Of a DNA stretch of 51,406 nucleotides, positions 41,128 to 50,687 are shown piece by piece. The first letter of the stretch is position 1. Each line of letters opens with the position of its first letter. The DNA lies in assembly GCA_016462625.1 (NCBI GenBank), contig JAEMSV010000016.1, positions 1-51,406 on the forward strand. Direction: 5' to 3'. This DNA is from Solirubrobacteraceae bacterium (GTDB lineage: Bacteria; Actinomycetota; Thermoleophilia; Solirubrobacterales; Solirubrobacteraceae). A model generated the notes under the pieces. It ran no database searches and was not told the DNA's origin. It worked only from the letters and a program-made list of their open reading frames with translations. A program made the position numbers and the translations under genes.

Positions 41128-42699
41128 TTATTCCGCGGAGCGGAGGACCGCGAGGAAGGTCCGGGCCAGGATCTTCCAATCGAGCGCCAAGGACCAGTGC
41201 TCGATGTAGAAGTTGTCCAGCTCGACGCGGTCGGCGAGCGACGTCTGGCCGCGCAGGCCGTGGACCTGGGCCCACCCCGTCATGCCGGACTTCACCCGGT
41301 GGCGGTCCTCGTAGCGGCGCAGATCGGCGCTGAACAGCTCCACGAACTCGGGGCGCTCCGGCCGCGGGCCGACGAGGCTCATCTCGCCCTTCAGGACGTT
41401 CAGCAGCTGCGGAAGCTCGTCGAGCGACGTGCGGCGCAGAAGCCTGCCCGCGCGCGTGCGGCGGTCGGTCCCCTCGACGCCACCCGGCGCCGCGCCCACA
41501 CCCGGAGCGAATCCGCGGGGAGCGACCCCGTCGTCGGTCATCGTCCGGAACTTCAGGAGGTCGAAGCTGCGGCCGTCACGGCCGACCCGGCGCTGGCGGA
41601 AGAGCACCGACCCCGGCGAGCTCAGTTTCACCGAGAGCGCGATCGCCGCGAGGGCGGGCAGCAGGGCGAACAGCAGCAGGGCCGCGAGCAGCCGGTCGAG
41701 GGTGTGCTTGACCGTGAACTGCCAGCCCCGCGGGTTCGTCCGGCGCAGCCCGAGCAGCGGGAGGCCGCCGAGCGGGTCGTAGATGACGCGGTCGTTCATC
41801 GACTCGAACATGCGCGGCACCAGGGAGACCTCGAGCCCGAGCGCCTCCGCGTGGCGGATCGTCGGCAGCAGGTCCTGGTCCGGTGCGTGGGAGAAGGCGA
41901 GCAGCACGTTGCGCGCGCCCGTCTGCTCCGCCGCGGCGGCCAGGTCGGCGGGGCCGCCGAGCACCGGCGCCAGGCGATCGCCGACCGCGGTCTCCGAAGG
42001 TGGATCGTCGTCGAGGAAGCCCACCGGCAGCAGCCCGTACTCCGGAGCGGCGACCAGGCGGCGGGCCATCTGCGCACCGACCGCGCCGGCGCCGACGATG
42101 AGCGTCGGCCGCGCCGACAGGCCGCGAGTGCGGGCCCAGCGCTCCAGCAGCGAGACCGACGCGCGGCCGGCGAACACGAGGGCCAGCGCGATGGCGTACG
42201 CACGCACCATGACGCCGGCCTCGAGGGTGCCGTCGCGCAGCACGTCGAGCACCACGACGCCCATGGCGGCGAACGAGATCGCCCCGGCGACGGGGCCAAT
42301 CGAGTCGAGGAAGAGGGTGCGCAGGCGCCGGTCGTACGTATGCCGCAGCGCGAGGGCCGCGATCGCGAGCGGGCAGAAGAGCAGCAGCGGCAGCGTGTCC
42401 GACCCGACCGAGAGGCCGCTCCACGCCATCGTGACGGCGGTCGCCATCAGCAGAGCGAGGACGTCCAGCCCGACCCGCAGCATCTGGATGCCGCTGCCCT
42501 CGACGAAGGTCCCGAGACGGGTGCCGGGGACGGCGACCATCTCCCCGACCGGAGCGGTGCGGGAGATGCGTCGGGGAAGGGCCGCGGCAGCGCCAGCGAC
42601 CCGTGTGGTCAGCTTTGTTTCGGACAAGGCATCTGGCCAGTCACGCGGGCTGGGGGGCCGGACTCGCAACGTGGGGATCACCAGAACTGGATTCGGCAC
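41128..42699 (-). CDS. Polyprenyl-phosphate sugar-1-phosphate transferase (WbaP/CpsE/WcaJ-like)
   Basis: A 523-residue initiating transferase. Four hydrophobic helices lie at about residues 70-180, then a Rossmann-like CoA-binding-type domain (LIVGAGAVGAQMARRL), another helix near 335, and the catalytic bacterial sugar-transferase domain: SPGSVLFRQRRVGRDG, FDLLKFRTM, RTSLDELPQLLNVLKGEMSLVGPRPE and GMTGWAQVHG. It should transfer sugar-1-phosphate to undecaprenyl phosphate at the inner membrane, the first glycan step. An insertion of about 20 residues follows FRTM. The GTG 42699 start is uncertain; the first 50 residues have little support. Confidence 0.9.
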   Translation of the reverse strand: MPNPVLVIPTLRVRPPSPRDWPDALSETKLTTRVAGAAAALPRRISRTAPVGEMVAVPGTRLGTFVEGSGIQMLRVGLDVLALLMATAVTMAWSGLSVGSDTLPLLLFCPLAIAALALRHTYDRRLRTLFLDSIGPVAGAISFAAMGVVVLDVLRDGTLEAGVMVRAYAIALALVFAGRASVSLLERWARTRGLSARPTLIVGAGAVGAQMARRLVAAPEYGLLPVGFLDDDPPSETAVGDRLAPVLGGPADLAAAAEQTGARNVLLAFSHAPDQDLLPTIRHAEALGLEVSLVPRMFESMNDRVIYDPLGGLPLLGLRRTNPRGWQFTVKHTLDRLLAALLLFALLPALAAIALSVKLSSPGSVLFRQRRVGRDGRSFDLLKFRTMTDDGVAPRGFAPGVGAAPGGVEGTDRRTRAGRLLRRTSLDELPQLLNVLKGEMSLVGPRPERPEFVELFSADLRRYEDRHRVKSGMTGWAQVHGLRGQTSLADRVELDNFYIEHWSLALDWKILARTFLAVLRSAE

Positions 42700-42767
42700 T
42701 TGAAGGTACCGGGTGGACGGGCAATTCGTTACACAAGGAGCGTCCCCTGCAAACCCGGTGTACCCAC

Positions 42768-44744
42768 TCAGCCAGTTCCGACCGCGCGAGAACGCGCCAG
42801 GATTTCCGTGTTGATCTGCGCGACGTCCAGGGTCTCACCCCGTTCGGCCGCGCGCAGGGCCTCGATCGCGATGGTGTCGCGGCGGTCCAGCTCGACCGCG
42901 CGGCGCAGCAGGGCGACCGCCCGCGCGTGGTCCCTGCGCTGCCCGGCGATGGCCCCGCGCTCGAGCGTCGCGTAGGCCGAATCGGGGTTGCGCGCGAGGG
43001 CCGCGGCGAAGTACCGGTCCGCGATCCCGACCGTGCCGCGGCGCAGCGCGATGGTGCCGCCGGTCAGGTACGGCGCGGCGCTCAGCGGGTCGAGCCGCGC
43101 GGCCCGGTCGACCCGGTCGTAGGCCCCCTGCGGGTCCTGCGGCCAGATGCGGCCGGCGTCGCCCAGCTCGCGGTCGGCGAGCCACGGCGGCGCGACGACG
43201 AACGCCAGAGCGGCCGCGCCGGCGACCGCGCCCACCGCTACCGCGGCGTGCACGCCGCGGCCCGAGGGGGCGACGCCGGCCCGGGGTACGAGGGAGAGCA
43301 TGAGCCCGAGCATCGCGAACGCCGGGAGCGCCACCGGTGGGTACTCCCAGAACCAGTCCCCCGCCCCATGGGCGAGGAACTGCACGGCCACGAACAGCGC
43401 CCCGCCGGCCACGGCGACGCCGAGCGCATCCGGCGCGCGGAGCGCCCGCCACGCCGCCCAGCCCGCCGCGACGAGCCAGGCGACCGCGATCAGGCCGCCC
43501 ACGATGCCGAGCTGCGCGAGCGTGCCGAGCGGCCACGAGTGCGCGAACCGCGGCGACTCATCCGACCGGCCCCGGCGGAGATAGGCGCCCTGGTAGTTGT
43601 CGGCGCCGACGCCGTGCACCGGCTCGTCGGCGAACGTGTCCACCGCTGCGCGGTAGAAGTCGTAGCGGTTGGACCCGAGCTCGGCCAGTCGGCTCTCCCC
43701 CGCCGCCCGCGCGCCGTAGCTGCTGCGGAAGCCGTCCCACGCGGCGTCGACGCGCTCGACCGGGTTCCCCACGACGACCAGTACGGCCAGCGCCCCGAGG
43801 ACGGCGCCGGCCACCGCCGCCCGGCCCCAGGCCCGCTGGGCCCGCGCCGCCGTGTCGTCGCCCAGCCACGCGCCCGTCCGGGCGCGCCGGCCCAGCACCA
43901 CGCCGCAGGCGACGGCGATCGCAACGGCGGCCGACGCGATCAGCACCCCGGTCAGCGCGTCGTCGACCGCCTGCTCGGCGCCCGCCCCGGCGCGCAGCGC
44001 GGGTCCCACGTCGAGCACCGCAGGGACCGTCGCGAGGAGCCCGATCCCCACCGGGACCAGCAGCGCGGCGTGGCGCAGCCGGCCCGGGACGATCGCCAGG
44101 AAGAGGAGGAGGACCGCCGGCGTGGCCAGGATCGCGCCCCGGCTGAGGCTGAGCAGCGAGAGGTCGACGAGCAGCACCACGCCGCCGGCGAACAGCGCGC
44201 GCAGCGCGACCGGCAGCCGGTCGCTTCCGGCCAGCGCGAGACACGGCCACACCGCCATCAGCCACATCGCGGCGGCGGCGTTCGTGTAGCCGGCGGGCTC
44301 GAGCAGGCGATCGTTGGAGAACCAGTCGCCCAGATCACCGGCGCCGAGCACCCGGACCGCCACGGAGACCGCGAGCACCACGATCCCACCCGTCCACAGA
44401 CCGAGCAGGAGCGCAGCCGACCCGGGGCGCTGCGCCCACAGCCCGAACAGCACCACGGCGAGCAGGTACACGAGCGTGCGGTTCGCGCCGTCCCAGGCCG
44501 AGCCCGCGTCGGCGGCCCAGAGGATCGATGCGTACGACCAGGCGCACAGCGCGGCAAGCGCGCCCAGGGTCGCGAGGACCGGCGCGGGCACCCGCCCGAT
44601 CTGGTCGCCGAGGGTGACCGCCGTCACCGCGAGCAGCGCCAGCAGTCCGAGCGCGATCGGCGTCCACTCGTCCAGACCAACGCCGTCGCCGGTCGCCGCG
44701 ACAAGCAGCAGCCCGGCGACGCCGACCAGCCCGGCGGGGGTCAT
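42768..44744 (-). CDS. O-antigen ligase/polymerase-like membrane protein with TPR tail
   Basis: A 658-residue integral membrane protein with about eleven hydrophobic helices, including a large extracytoplasmic loop with HGVGADNYQGAYLRRGRSDESPRFAHSW near residue 390, the Wzy_C/ligase signature. The last 120 residues are soluble and carry TPR-like repeats (DRAARLDPLSAAPYLTGG; DRYFAAALARNPDSAYATLE; ARAVALLRRAVELDRRDT). Such proteins polymerise or ligate glycans on the outer face. ATG 44744 directly abuts the lipoprotein stop. Confidence 0.85.
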   Translation of the reverse strand: MTPAGLVGVAGLLLVAATGDGVGLDEWTPIALGLLALLAVTAVTLGDQIGRVPAPVLATLGALAALCAWSYASILWAADAGSAWDGANRTLVYLLAVVLFGLWAQRPGSAALLLGLWTGGIVVLAVSVAVRVLGAGDLGDWFSNDRLLEPAGYTNAAAAMWLMAVWPCLALAGSDRLPVALRALFAGGVVLLVDLSLLSLSRGAILATPAVLLLFLAIVPGRLRHAALLVPVGIGLLATVPAVLDVGPALRAGAGAEQAVDDALTGVLIASAAVAIAVACGVVLGRRARTGAWLGDDTAARAQRAWGRAAVAGAVLGALAVLVVVGNPVERVDAAWDGFRSSYGARAAGESRLAELGSNRYDFYRAAVDTFADEPVHGVGADNYQGAYLRRGRSDESPRFAHSWPLGTLAQLGIVGGLIAVAWLVAAGWAAWRALRAPDALGVAVAGGALFVAVQFLAHGAGDWFWEYPPVALPAFAMLGLMLSLVPRAGVAPSGRGVHAAVAVGAVAGAAALAFVVAPPWLADRELGDAGRIWPQDPQGAYDRVDRAARLDPLSAAPYLTGGTIALRRGTVGIADRYFAAALARNPDSAYATLERGAIAGQRRDHARAVALLRRAVELDRRDTIAIEALRAAERGETLDVAQINTEILARSRAVGTG

Positions 44745-45209
44745 CTACTCCTGGAGCTTCTTGTTGATCGCGTCGATCGCCTGGTTGATCTGCGTGCCGG
44801 CCTCATTGCTCGCCGCGCGCATGTCGTTCAGGACGTCGACCCGCTCCTGCGCCGAGGCGGAATCCAGGTCCTTGCGGGCCTTCCCGATCTTGTCGCTGTA
44901 GTCCGTGAGGACGTCGATCAGCTGCTGGTGCTCGGCCTCGACCTGCTCAGGCGGCGTGATGGCCTCGAGGTCCTTGATGACCCCCTGCACCGCCTCCTGG
45001 TACGCGTCGATCGTCTTCAGGTCGGCGCTGTCGGAGGTCGTCTTCGTGGCTGCGGCGTTGGCCGCGGCGACCTCGCTGTCCAGCTTCTTCTGCGCGTCGT
45101 TGACCTGGTCGACGTACGTGTTCTTCTCTTCGGTGTCGCTCCCGCAGCCCGTGGCGAGCAGCGCGGTCGCTGCGAATACCACGAGGAGGACGCGGATCAG
45201 CTTGGGCAC
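44745..45209 (-). CDS. Putative lipoprotein with coiled-coil helix bundle
   Basis: A 154-residue exported protein. The N-terminus has a short hydrophobic stretch and a lipobox LLATGC, with the lipidated Cys at residue 22. The mature part is almost entirely helical and charged (DQVNDAQKKLDSEVA, YSDKIGKARKDLDSASAQER), suggesting a bundle or coiled-coil. I choose GTG 45209, preceded by GGAGAG, over an upstream in-frame start at 45242, because the lipobox is then well placed. It may scaffold the ligase encoded immediately downstream. It is not a known family. Confidence 0.72.
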   Translation of the reverse strand: MPKLIRVLLVVFAATALLATGCGSDTEEKNTYVDQVNDAQKKLDSEVAAANAAATKTTSDSADLKTIDAYQEAVQGVIKDLEAITPPEQVEAEHQQLIDVLTDYSDKIGKARKDLDSASAQERVDVLNDMRAASNEAGTQINQAIDAINKKLQE

Positions 45210-45243
45210 GAGGTCCACTCTCCGTTCAGGGGGCGCGGGCACC

Positions 45244-47859
45244 CTACCGCGCGCTGATGCGGACGGTCGTCGAGGCGACCGTGCGCCCCCCCGCCCGTGC
45301 GCGCACCTGGACCCGCGCCGCGCTCCTGGGCACGGCGGCCCCGAGCGCGGCGGAGAACCGCCAGGTGCCCCCGGATCGCGTCAGCTTCGCCGTCGTCCAC
45401 ACGGGCTTCGTGCAGGACGTGGCCGTGCCGTAACGGCGTTTGCTCACCGACCACCAGCGGCAGCGCGTGCCCGCGGGCTTCGCGAGGGCGACCTGGACCG
45501 TCGGACGGGCGGCCTGCCCCGTCAGCGTGCCCGTGAGGCTCCTGGCCGTGCGTGCGGTGCGCCACGGCTTCGTCAGGGTCAGCCGCGGCTTGGCAGCGGG
45601 CGGCGTCGTCGTGCCGCCGCCGGGGCCCGACGAACCGCCGGACGGCGGTGCCGGGTCGGACGCCGGCGGATCGGGCTCCACGGCGTAGCGCGCCACGAGC
45701 GCAACGCCTCCGCGCGGGACGGTGATGTCGCGGTCGGAGGTCTCCACGCCGTCACTCCAGCCGGTGAAGCGCCAGATCCGTCCGTCACGGGTGAACGCGG
45801 GCGCGGCGGCGAGGGTCGCGCGCATCCCGGAGGCGGTGATCGTCGCGCCCGTGCCGACCTCCTGCCCCCCGAAGCGGATCGATGCGCCCGCGGGGTCGCT
45901 CGTGACCGTCAGGCCGGCCGGGCGCGGCTGGATCGCCGTGGTCGCCGTCGCGGTCAGGCCGCTGCTGTCGGTCGCGGTCAGGCGCAGGCGGTAGTGGCTG
46001 TCGAGGCCGTGGTCCTGCCAGGCCAGGAACGAGCCCGTCTCGGTGCCCGGCAGCTCGACGATCGGGTGCAGGTGCGAGCCGTGGATGAGCTGGACCTCCC
46101 AGCGCAGCTGCGCGGGCGCGAGCGCGCCGTCCTCGGCATCGGTCGCGCCGCCGGAGAAGGCGATGGACTGCCCGCCGTCGTAGAGCTCGCCCGCCAGCGG
46201 CGCGGTGATCTGCACCCGCGGACGGTGCTCCCCGACGAGCACCGTGACCGTCGTCGAGGCGGTCCTGCCGTGGCCGTCGTCGACGGTCAGCTTCACGGTC
46301 TTGATCCCGCCGGTCGCGAAGACGTGGGTCGGCGCCGCGTCCATGCTGTCGATGGTCCCGTCGCCGTCGAAGTCCCAGGCGTACGTCAGCGCGTCGCCGT
46401 CGGGGTCGGACGACGCGGTCGCGTCGAACGCCGCCGTCCCGCCGACCGCGATCTCCTCGGCCGCGACCTTCGCCACCGCCTTGGGGGCCTCGTTGCCGTC
46501 GGCGTACTCGACCCGGACGACCTGGCCCGGGCCGGTGTAGTCGAAGTTCGGGCCGGGGGTGATGAAGTCGACGATCACGAGGTCCGCGCCCGGATCGGCC
46601 GTGAGCTGCGTGAACGCACCCCGCTGCATGAACAGCACCGAGCTGTTGGCCTCGCTGAAGTCGAGGATCGCCTGCGGCGTGATCGAGAACGTCCCGGGCG
46701 TCGCCCCGCGCGGGAAGTACCGCACGAAGCCCAGCGCGTAGTCGCCGAAGAAGAGGGCGCCCCGGTAGGCGTCCGGGTACGCCGCGCCGTCGTAGACCGG
46801 CCCGGACTGGGCCGCGCCCTGCGGGACGCCGTCAACGATCGGGTGCCCGTAGGCGAACGCGGGGAGCTGCACGTTCCTCGGCGTCGCCGGGGTGGTGCTC
46901 GTGTTCACGTAGCCCGAGCACAGCGCGTAGCCGTTGTAGTAGTTCGGCCGCACGTCGGTGCCTTCCCAGCACGGCCAGCCGTAGTTGCCGCCCGCCACGG
47001 CGATGTTGATCTCCTCGCGTGAGACGTTGCCGACGTCGGCGACGATCGGCGGCGCCCCGTCCTGCTTGGGGATGGTGAAGCGGAACGGGTTGCGGAAGCC
47101 CTTGGCGTGCACCTTGGTGCAGACCTTCGTCAGGTCGCTGACGGCTGGGCAGAACGCGTGGCCCGGCAGGCCGTTGCCGTCGCGGTCGACGTGGAGCACC
47201 TTCCCGACGAACGAGTCGTCGTTCATCGTGAGCATGCGCTTGGGGCGGTTGCCGATGTTGAACTCGATGCTCTGACCGTCGCCCGAGCCGAACCACAGCG
47301 TGCCGTCGCGCGGATCGCTGGCCACTGTCCCGATCGTGTGGGTCGTCGCCCCCGCGGGGATGCAGTCGAACGAGGTGTCGCCGACGGTGCCGGCGGTCGT
47401 GTCCTCGGGGCATGTGCCCTGGTCCGCGTTCCCGCCCACCAGGCTCTTGGTCGCAACGACCTCGTTGGCCGGCGAGACCGTCAGGCGGACGAGACGGGAG
47501 CTGTGCGGGCCGTCGTCGTCGGTGGCGTCGCCGTCCGCGACGAACACGATGTAGAGGTAGCCGTTGCCGGCGAAGTCGACGTCCGTCGCGATGCCGACGA
47601 GGCCGCGGTCGCCGTAGCTGTTGATCTGGTCGCGCCAGTCGAGGATGACCTCCCCGCCCGTCCCGCCGCCGGGGTTGCGGACGAGCACCCGGCCGGGCTG
47701 CTCGGCGATGAACATCCGCCCGTCGGGCGCGAACGCGACGGCGGTCGGGTTGTGCAGCCCGGTCGCGAGCGGGACCTCGCGGAATCCCGTCGGCAGGGCC
47801 GACGCGCCGGCCGGGCACAACAGCACGACGGCGAGGGCGGCCAGCAGCGCGCGGCGCAT
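45244..47859 (-). CDS. Secreted PQQ-type sugar dehydrogenase with PKD domain
   Basis: An 871-residue exported protein. The signal peptide is at 1-21; a six-bladed glucose/sorbosone-dehydrogenase-like propeller covers about 25-455, with HSSRLVRL, GSGDGQSIEFN, HAKGFRNPFRF and NYGWPCWEG near the active face. A PKD-like unit follows (459-540; DATASSDPDGDALTYAWDFDGDGT). Further beta regions lead to a terminal domain from residue 797 with RCRWWS and Cys816. PQQ oxidation of an extracellular sugar is inferred from the fold only. The ATG overlaps the upstream paralogue's stop by one base. Confidence 0.83.
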   Translation of the reverse strand: MRRALLAALAVVLLCPAGASALPTGFREVPLATGLHNPTAVAFAPDGRMFIAEQPGRVLVRNPGGGTGGEVILDWRDQINSYGDRGLVGIATDVDFAGNGYLYIVFVADGDATDDDGPHSSRLVRLTVSPANEVVATKSLVGGNADQGTCPEDTTAGTVGDTSFDCIPAGATTHTIGTVASDPRDGTLWFGSGDGQSIEFNIGNRPKRMLTMNDDSFVGKVLHVDRDGNGLPGHAFCPAVSDLTKVCTKVHAKGFRNPFRFTIPKQDGAPPIVADVGNVSREEINIAVAGGNYGWPCWEGTDVRPNYYNGYALCSGYVNTSTTPATPRNVQLPAFAYGHPIVDGVPQGAAQSGPVYDGAAYPDAYRGALFFGDYALGFVRYFPRGATPGTFSITPQAILDFSEANSSVLFMQRGAFTQLTADPGADLVIVDFITPGPNFDYTGPGQVVRVEYADGNEAPKAVAKVAAEEIAVGGTAAFDATASSDPDGDALTYAWDFDGDGTIDSMDAAPTHVFATGGIKTVKLTVDDGHGRTASTTVTVLVGEHRPRVQITAPLAGELYDGGQSIAFSGGATDAEDGALAPAQLRWEVQLIHGSHLHPIVELPGTETGSFLAWQDHGLDSHYRLRLTATDSSGLTATATTAIQPRPAGLTVTSDPAGASIRFGGQEVGTGATITASGMRATLAAAPAFTRDGRIWRFTGWSDGVETSDRDITVPRGGVALVARYAVEPDPPASDPAPPSGGSSGPGGGTTTPPAAKPRLTLTKPWRTARTARSLTGTLTGQAARPTVQVALAKPAGTRCRWWSVSKRRYGTATSCTKPVWTTAKLTRSGGTWRFSAALGAAVPRSAARVQVRARAGGRTVASTTVRISAR

Positions 47860-50609
47860 TATCGGGACTCCTTCACCCGGATAACGGTGGCAGACGCGGT
47901 CTTCCGAGCCAGCATCCGGCCCTTGGCGTCGAGGGCGCGGACCCGGATCGTGACCGCACCCGCCGGCAGCGCGCCCTCGAGATCGAGGCTCCAGCGCTTG
48001 CCGCCCGTGACGATCGTCGCCCGGATCCACCCGGGGCTCGAGCATGCGCGCACGGCCCCGAAGCGGCCGCGGGTCCGCGACCACCAGGCGCAGCGCGAGC
48101 CGCGCCGGCGGTCGACGGCGACCTCAACCCGGCGCAGCGCGTCGAGCGCGACGAGCTCGCCGGTGAGCTTGCGCGGGAGCCGGCGGGCGCGCCGCAGCCG
48201 GTCGACCGTGATCCGGCCGGGCTCCGTGCGCTGGCCGGTCCCCTGCTCGGTCGGGTCCTTCGGCGGGTCAGGCGTGACGATGGGCGGCGTCACGACCGGC
48301 GGGTCGGCAGCCGGCGGCACGGCGACCGGAGGATCCTCCACCGGCGGCACGACGACCTGCAGCTTGTAGCGCGCCGTCAGCGTCGCGCCCGCCTGGGGAA
48401 CGGTGAACCCGCGGATGCGCCCCGTCGCCCCAGTGTCCCACTGCTCGAAGACGTAGGTCGCACCGTTCTTCGTAAACGACTCCTCGGCCACGAGGCTCGT
48501 CTTCAGCCCGATCGTCGACGGGTGGTCGGTAGGCGTGTCGAAGCCGCCCTCGGCGTACGACAGCCGCGCGCCGGCCGGCTCGCTGCGGAGCTTCACCGTC
48601 GCGGTGCGCGGGTCGAGCCGCCATGTCGCGGTGTCGGTGAGCCCGGCGCTGTCGGCCGCGGTCAGCGTGATCACGTAGTGCGAATCGCTGTCGTGATCGT
48701 CGATGCCCTTCGGGACCGCGGGCGCGGCACCGTAGTAGGTCCCCAGCGGGTGCGTATGGTCGGCGTGGATCAGCTGGACGTCCCAGCGCAGCGCGTTCCC
48801 GCTCAGCGTGCCGTCCTGCGCGTCGGCCGCGGCACCGCGCAGCGCGATCGGCTGGTTGCCCGCATACGTGGTGTCGCTCGTGCCGAGGATCTCCGCGACC
48901 GGCGCGGTCTCGGAGGCCTTGATCTGCACGGTCGTCGTGGCGGTCAGTCCGTGGCCGTCGTCGACGGTGAGCTTTGCCGTGTGGTTGCCCGCCGTCGCGT
49001 ACGTATGCGTCACCGTCGCGGTCGTCGCGTCGGTGGTCCCGTCGCCGTCGACGTCCCAGGCGTACGCGAGCGGGTCGGCGTCGGGGTCCGTCGAGCCGGT
49101 CGCCGACAGGGTGGTCTGCAGCGGCGCGTCGCCCGAGTCCGGCGTCGCGGTCGCCCGCGCCACCGGGCGGCCGTTGCCCGGCGAGTAGCGGATCCGCACG
49201 ATCCGGCCGGTGTTGGGGACGATGCCGCCCCACTGGTTGAACTCGCCGATGTCGGCGTAGACGACGTCGCCGTTGGCGGGGTGCGTCTCGATGTCCACCC
49301 CCGGCCAGTACTGCGCCATCGAGCCGAACGCCGTGCCCGCCAGCGCACCCGCGGACGTCGTGGTCCAGTCCGTGACGACCGACGGGCTCATGTTCCAGCC
49401 GCCGTGACCGTCGGCCGGCAGGTGGCGCAGCCAGCCCTGGGCGTAGTCGCCGACGAGCAGCGAGCCGCGGTACGCCTCCGGGTAGCTGGTGCCCGTGTAG
49501 ACCGGGCCGCCGACGATCGCCCCGCCGTCGCCCACGCGATCGTACTCCCAGCTCGGCATCGTCACGCCGACGGGCTGGCGCGGCCGGCTCGTCGTGACCG
49601 CGGGGGCGCACAGGTCGTGCCAGGAGTAGTTCGTGTTCTCCAACGACCCTTCCCAACACGGCCAGCCGGCGTTCGCTCCGGCGGGCGCGATGGTGAGCTC
49701 CTCGCGGCGGCCCCAGCCGACGTCGCCGACCGCGAGCCGGCCGTCGGGGGTCAGGGCGAAGCGGAACGGGTTGCGGAAGCCCTTGGCGTGGATCTTCGCG
49801 CAGGCCTTCGTCAGGTCGGTGACGGCCGGGCAGAACGCGTGGCCCGTCAGGCCCTTCCCGTCGCGGTCGATGTGGACGATCTTGCCCGCGAGGCTGTCCT
49901 CGCGCTGGCTGCGCAGGGTGCGCTTGTCGAGCCCGTCGTACGGCGAGCCGTCGCCGCTCCCGGCGTACAGCGTGCCGTCGGGCGCCGAGCGGATCGTTCC
50001 GACCGCGTGGGTGTCGCCGTCGATCGGCAGGCAGTCGCTGCCGTTGTAGTCGCCGCTGTCGAGCGTGGTACCGCCATCGCCCAGGTCCCCGACGAGGTGC
50101 GGGCCCGGGCACGGCTCGCCCATGCCGTCCTTGCCGAGGATCACCTCGGGCGTCCCGGCGCTCCCGTCGATCGCGACGGGGACCTTGATGACCAGCGAGC
50201 TGTGGGGGTCGGGGTCCTGGTTGCCGTCGGCGCCGTCGGTCCAGCCGTCGGAGACGTAGGAGAGGTAGACGAAGCGGTGGTCGGCCCACTGCCCGTCGAC
50301 CGCGACGCCGACGAGGCCGCGGTCCCACCAGCCGTTGACCGGCGGGACGGCGCTCGAGGCGTTCAGGTCGAGCCAGAGCGAACGGGCTCCCGCTGTGGTG
50401 ACGCGGTAGACCTTCCCGCCCTTCTCGATGACGTAGGCCGTGCCGTCAGGTCGGTACGCGATGCCCGTCGGCTGATCGAGCCCGGTCGCCACCGGCTCGG
50501 CGATGAAGCCCACCGGAAGGGTCGGGTCGGGCGACGCCCACGCGGGGGCGCAGACGAGGGCGAGACAGCCCGCGAGGACTGCCGCAAGACGTACGGCGAG
50601 GAACACCAC
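47859..50609 (-). CDS. Secreted PQQ-type sugar dehydrogenase with PKD domain
   Basis: A 916-residue paralogue of the gene just downstream. Signal peptide at 1-26; propeller at about 33-476 with DRGLVGVAVD, HAKGFRNPFRF at 275-284 and AGWPCWEGS at 314-322; PKD unit at 482-566; a Pro-rich linker PPVEDPPVAVPPAADPPVV near 770; and the terminal domain from 837 with RCAWWS and Cys856. The two chains align throughout, so this is a tandem duplication. The GTG start at 50609 begins the signal peptide. The ends of both chains probably help surface retention or folding; this is inference. Confidence 0.83.
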   Translation of the reverse strand: MVFLAVRLAAVLAGCLALVCAPAWASPDPTLPVGFIAEPVATGLDQPTGIAYRPDGTAYVIEKGGKVYRVTTAGARSLWLDLNASSAVPPVNGWWDRGLVGVAVDGQWADHRFVYLSYVSDGWTDGADGNQDPDPHSSLVIKVPVAIDGSAGTPEVILGKDGMGEPCPGPHLVGDLGDGGTTLDSGDYNGSDCLPIDGDTHAVGTIRSAPDGTLYAGSGDGSPYDGLDKRTLRSQREDSLAGKIVHIDRDGKGLTGHAFCPAVTDLTKACAKIHAKGFRNPFRFALTPDGRLAVGDVGWGRREELTIAPAGANAGWPCWEGSLENTNYSWHDLCAPAVTTSRPRQPVGVTMPSWEYDRVGDGGAIVGGPVYTGTSYPEAYRGSLLVGDYAQGWLRHLPADGHGGWNMSPSVVTDWTTTSAGALAGTAFGSMAQYWPGVDIETHPANGDVVYADIGEFNQWGGIVPNTGRIVRIRYSPGNGRPVARATATPDSGDAPLQTTLSATGSTDPDADPLAYAWDVDGDGTTDATTATVTHTYATAGNHTAKLTVDDGHGLTATTTVQIKASETAPVAEILGTSDTTYAGNQPIALRGAAADAQDGTLSGNALRWDVQLIHADHTHPLGTYYGAAPAVPKGIDDHDSDSHYVITLTAADSAGLTDTATWRLDPRTATVKLRSEPAGARLSYAEGGFDTPTDHPSTIGLKTSLVAEESFTKNGATYVFEQWDTGATGRIRGFTVPQAGATLTARYKLQVVVPPVEDPPVAVPPAADPPVVTPPIVTPDPPKDPTEQGTGQRTEPGRITVDRLRRARRLPRKLTGELVALDALRRVEVAVDRRRGSRCAWWSRTRGRFGAVRACSSPGWIRATIVTGGKRWSLDLEGALPAGAVTIRVRALDAKGRMLARKTASATVIRVKESR

Positions 50610-50687
50610 GCTTCTGGTTTTAGCTGGACCGGGTTCCGGAGGGAAGGGCCGTGGACCACACCGCTTCCCGGGACCCGCCGTCCATAC

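Noticed and set aside
40036..45257. Very long forward frames opposite the sugar-transferase and ligase genes
   Set aside because: Rich in Arg, His and Asp without domains, fully antisense to well-supported glycan genes.
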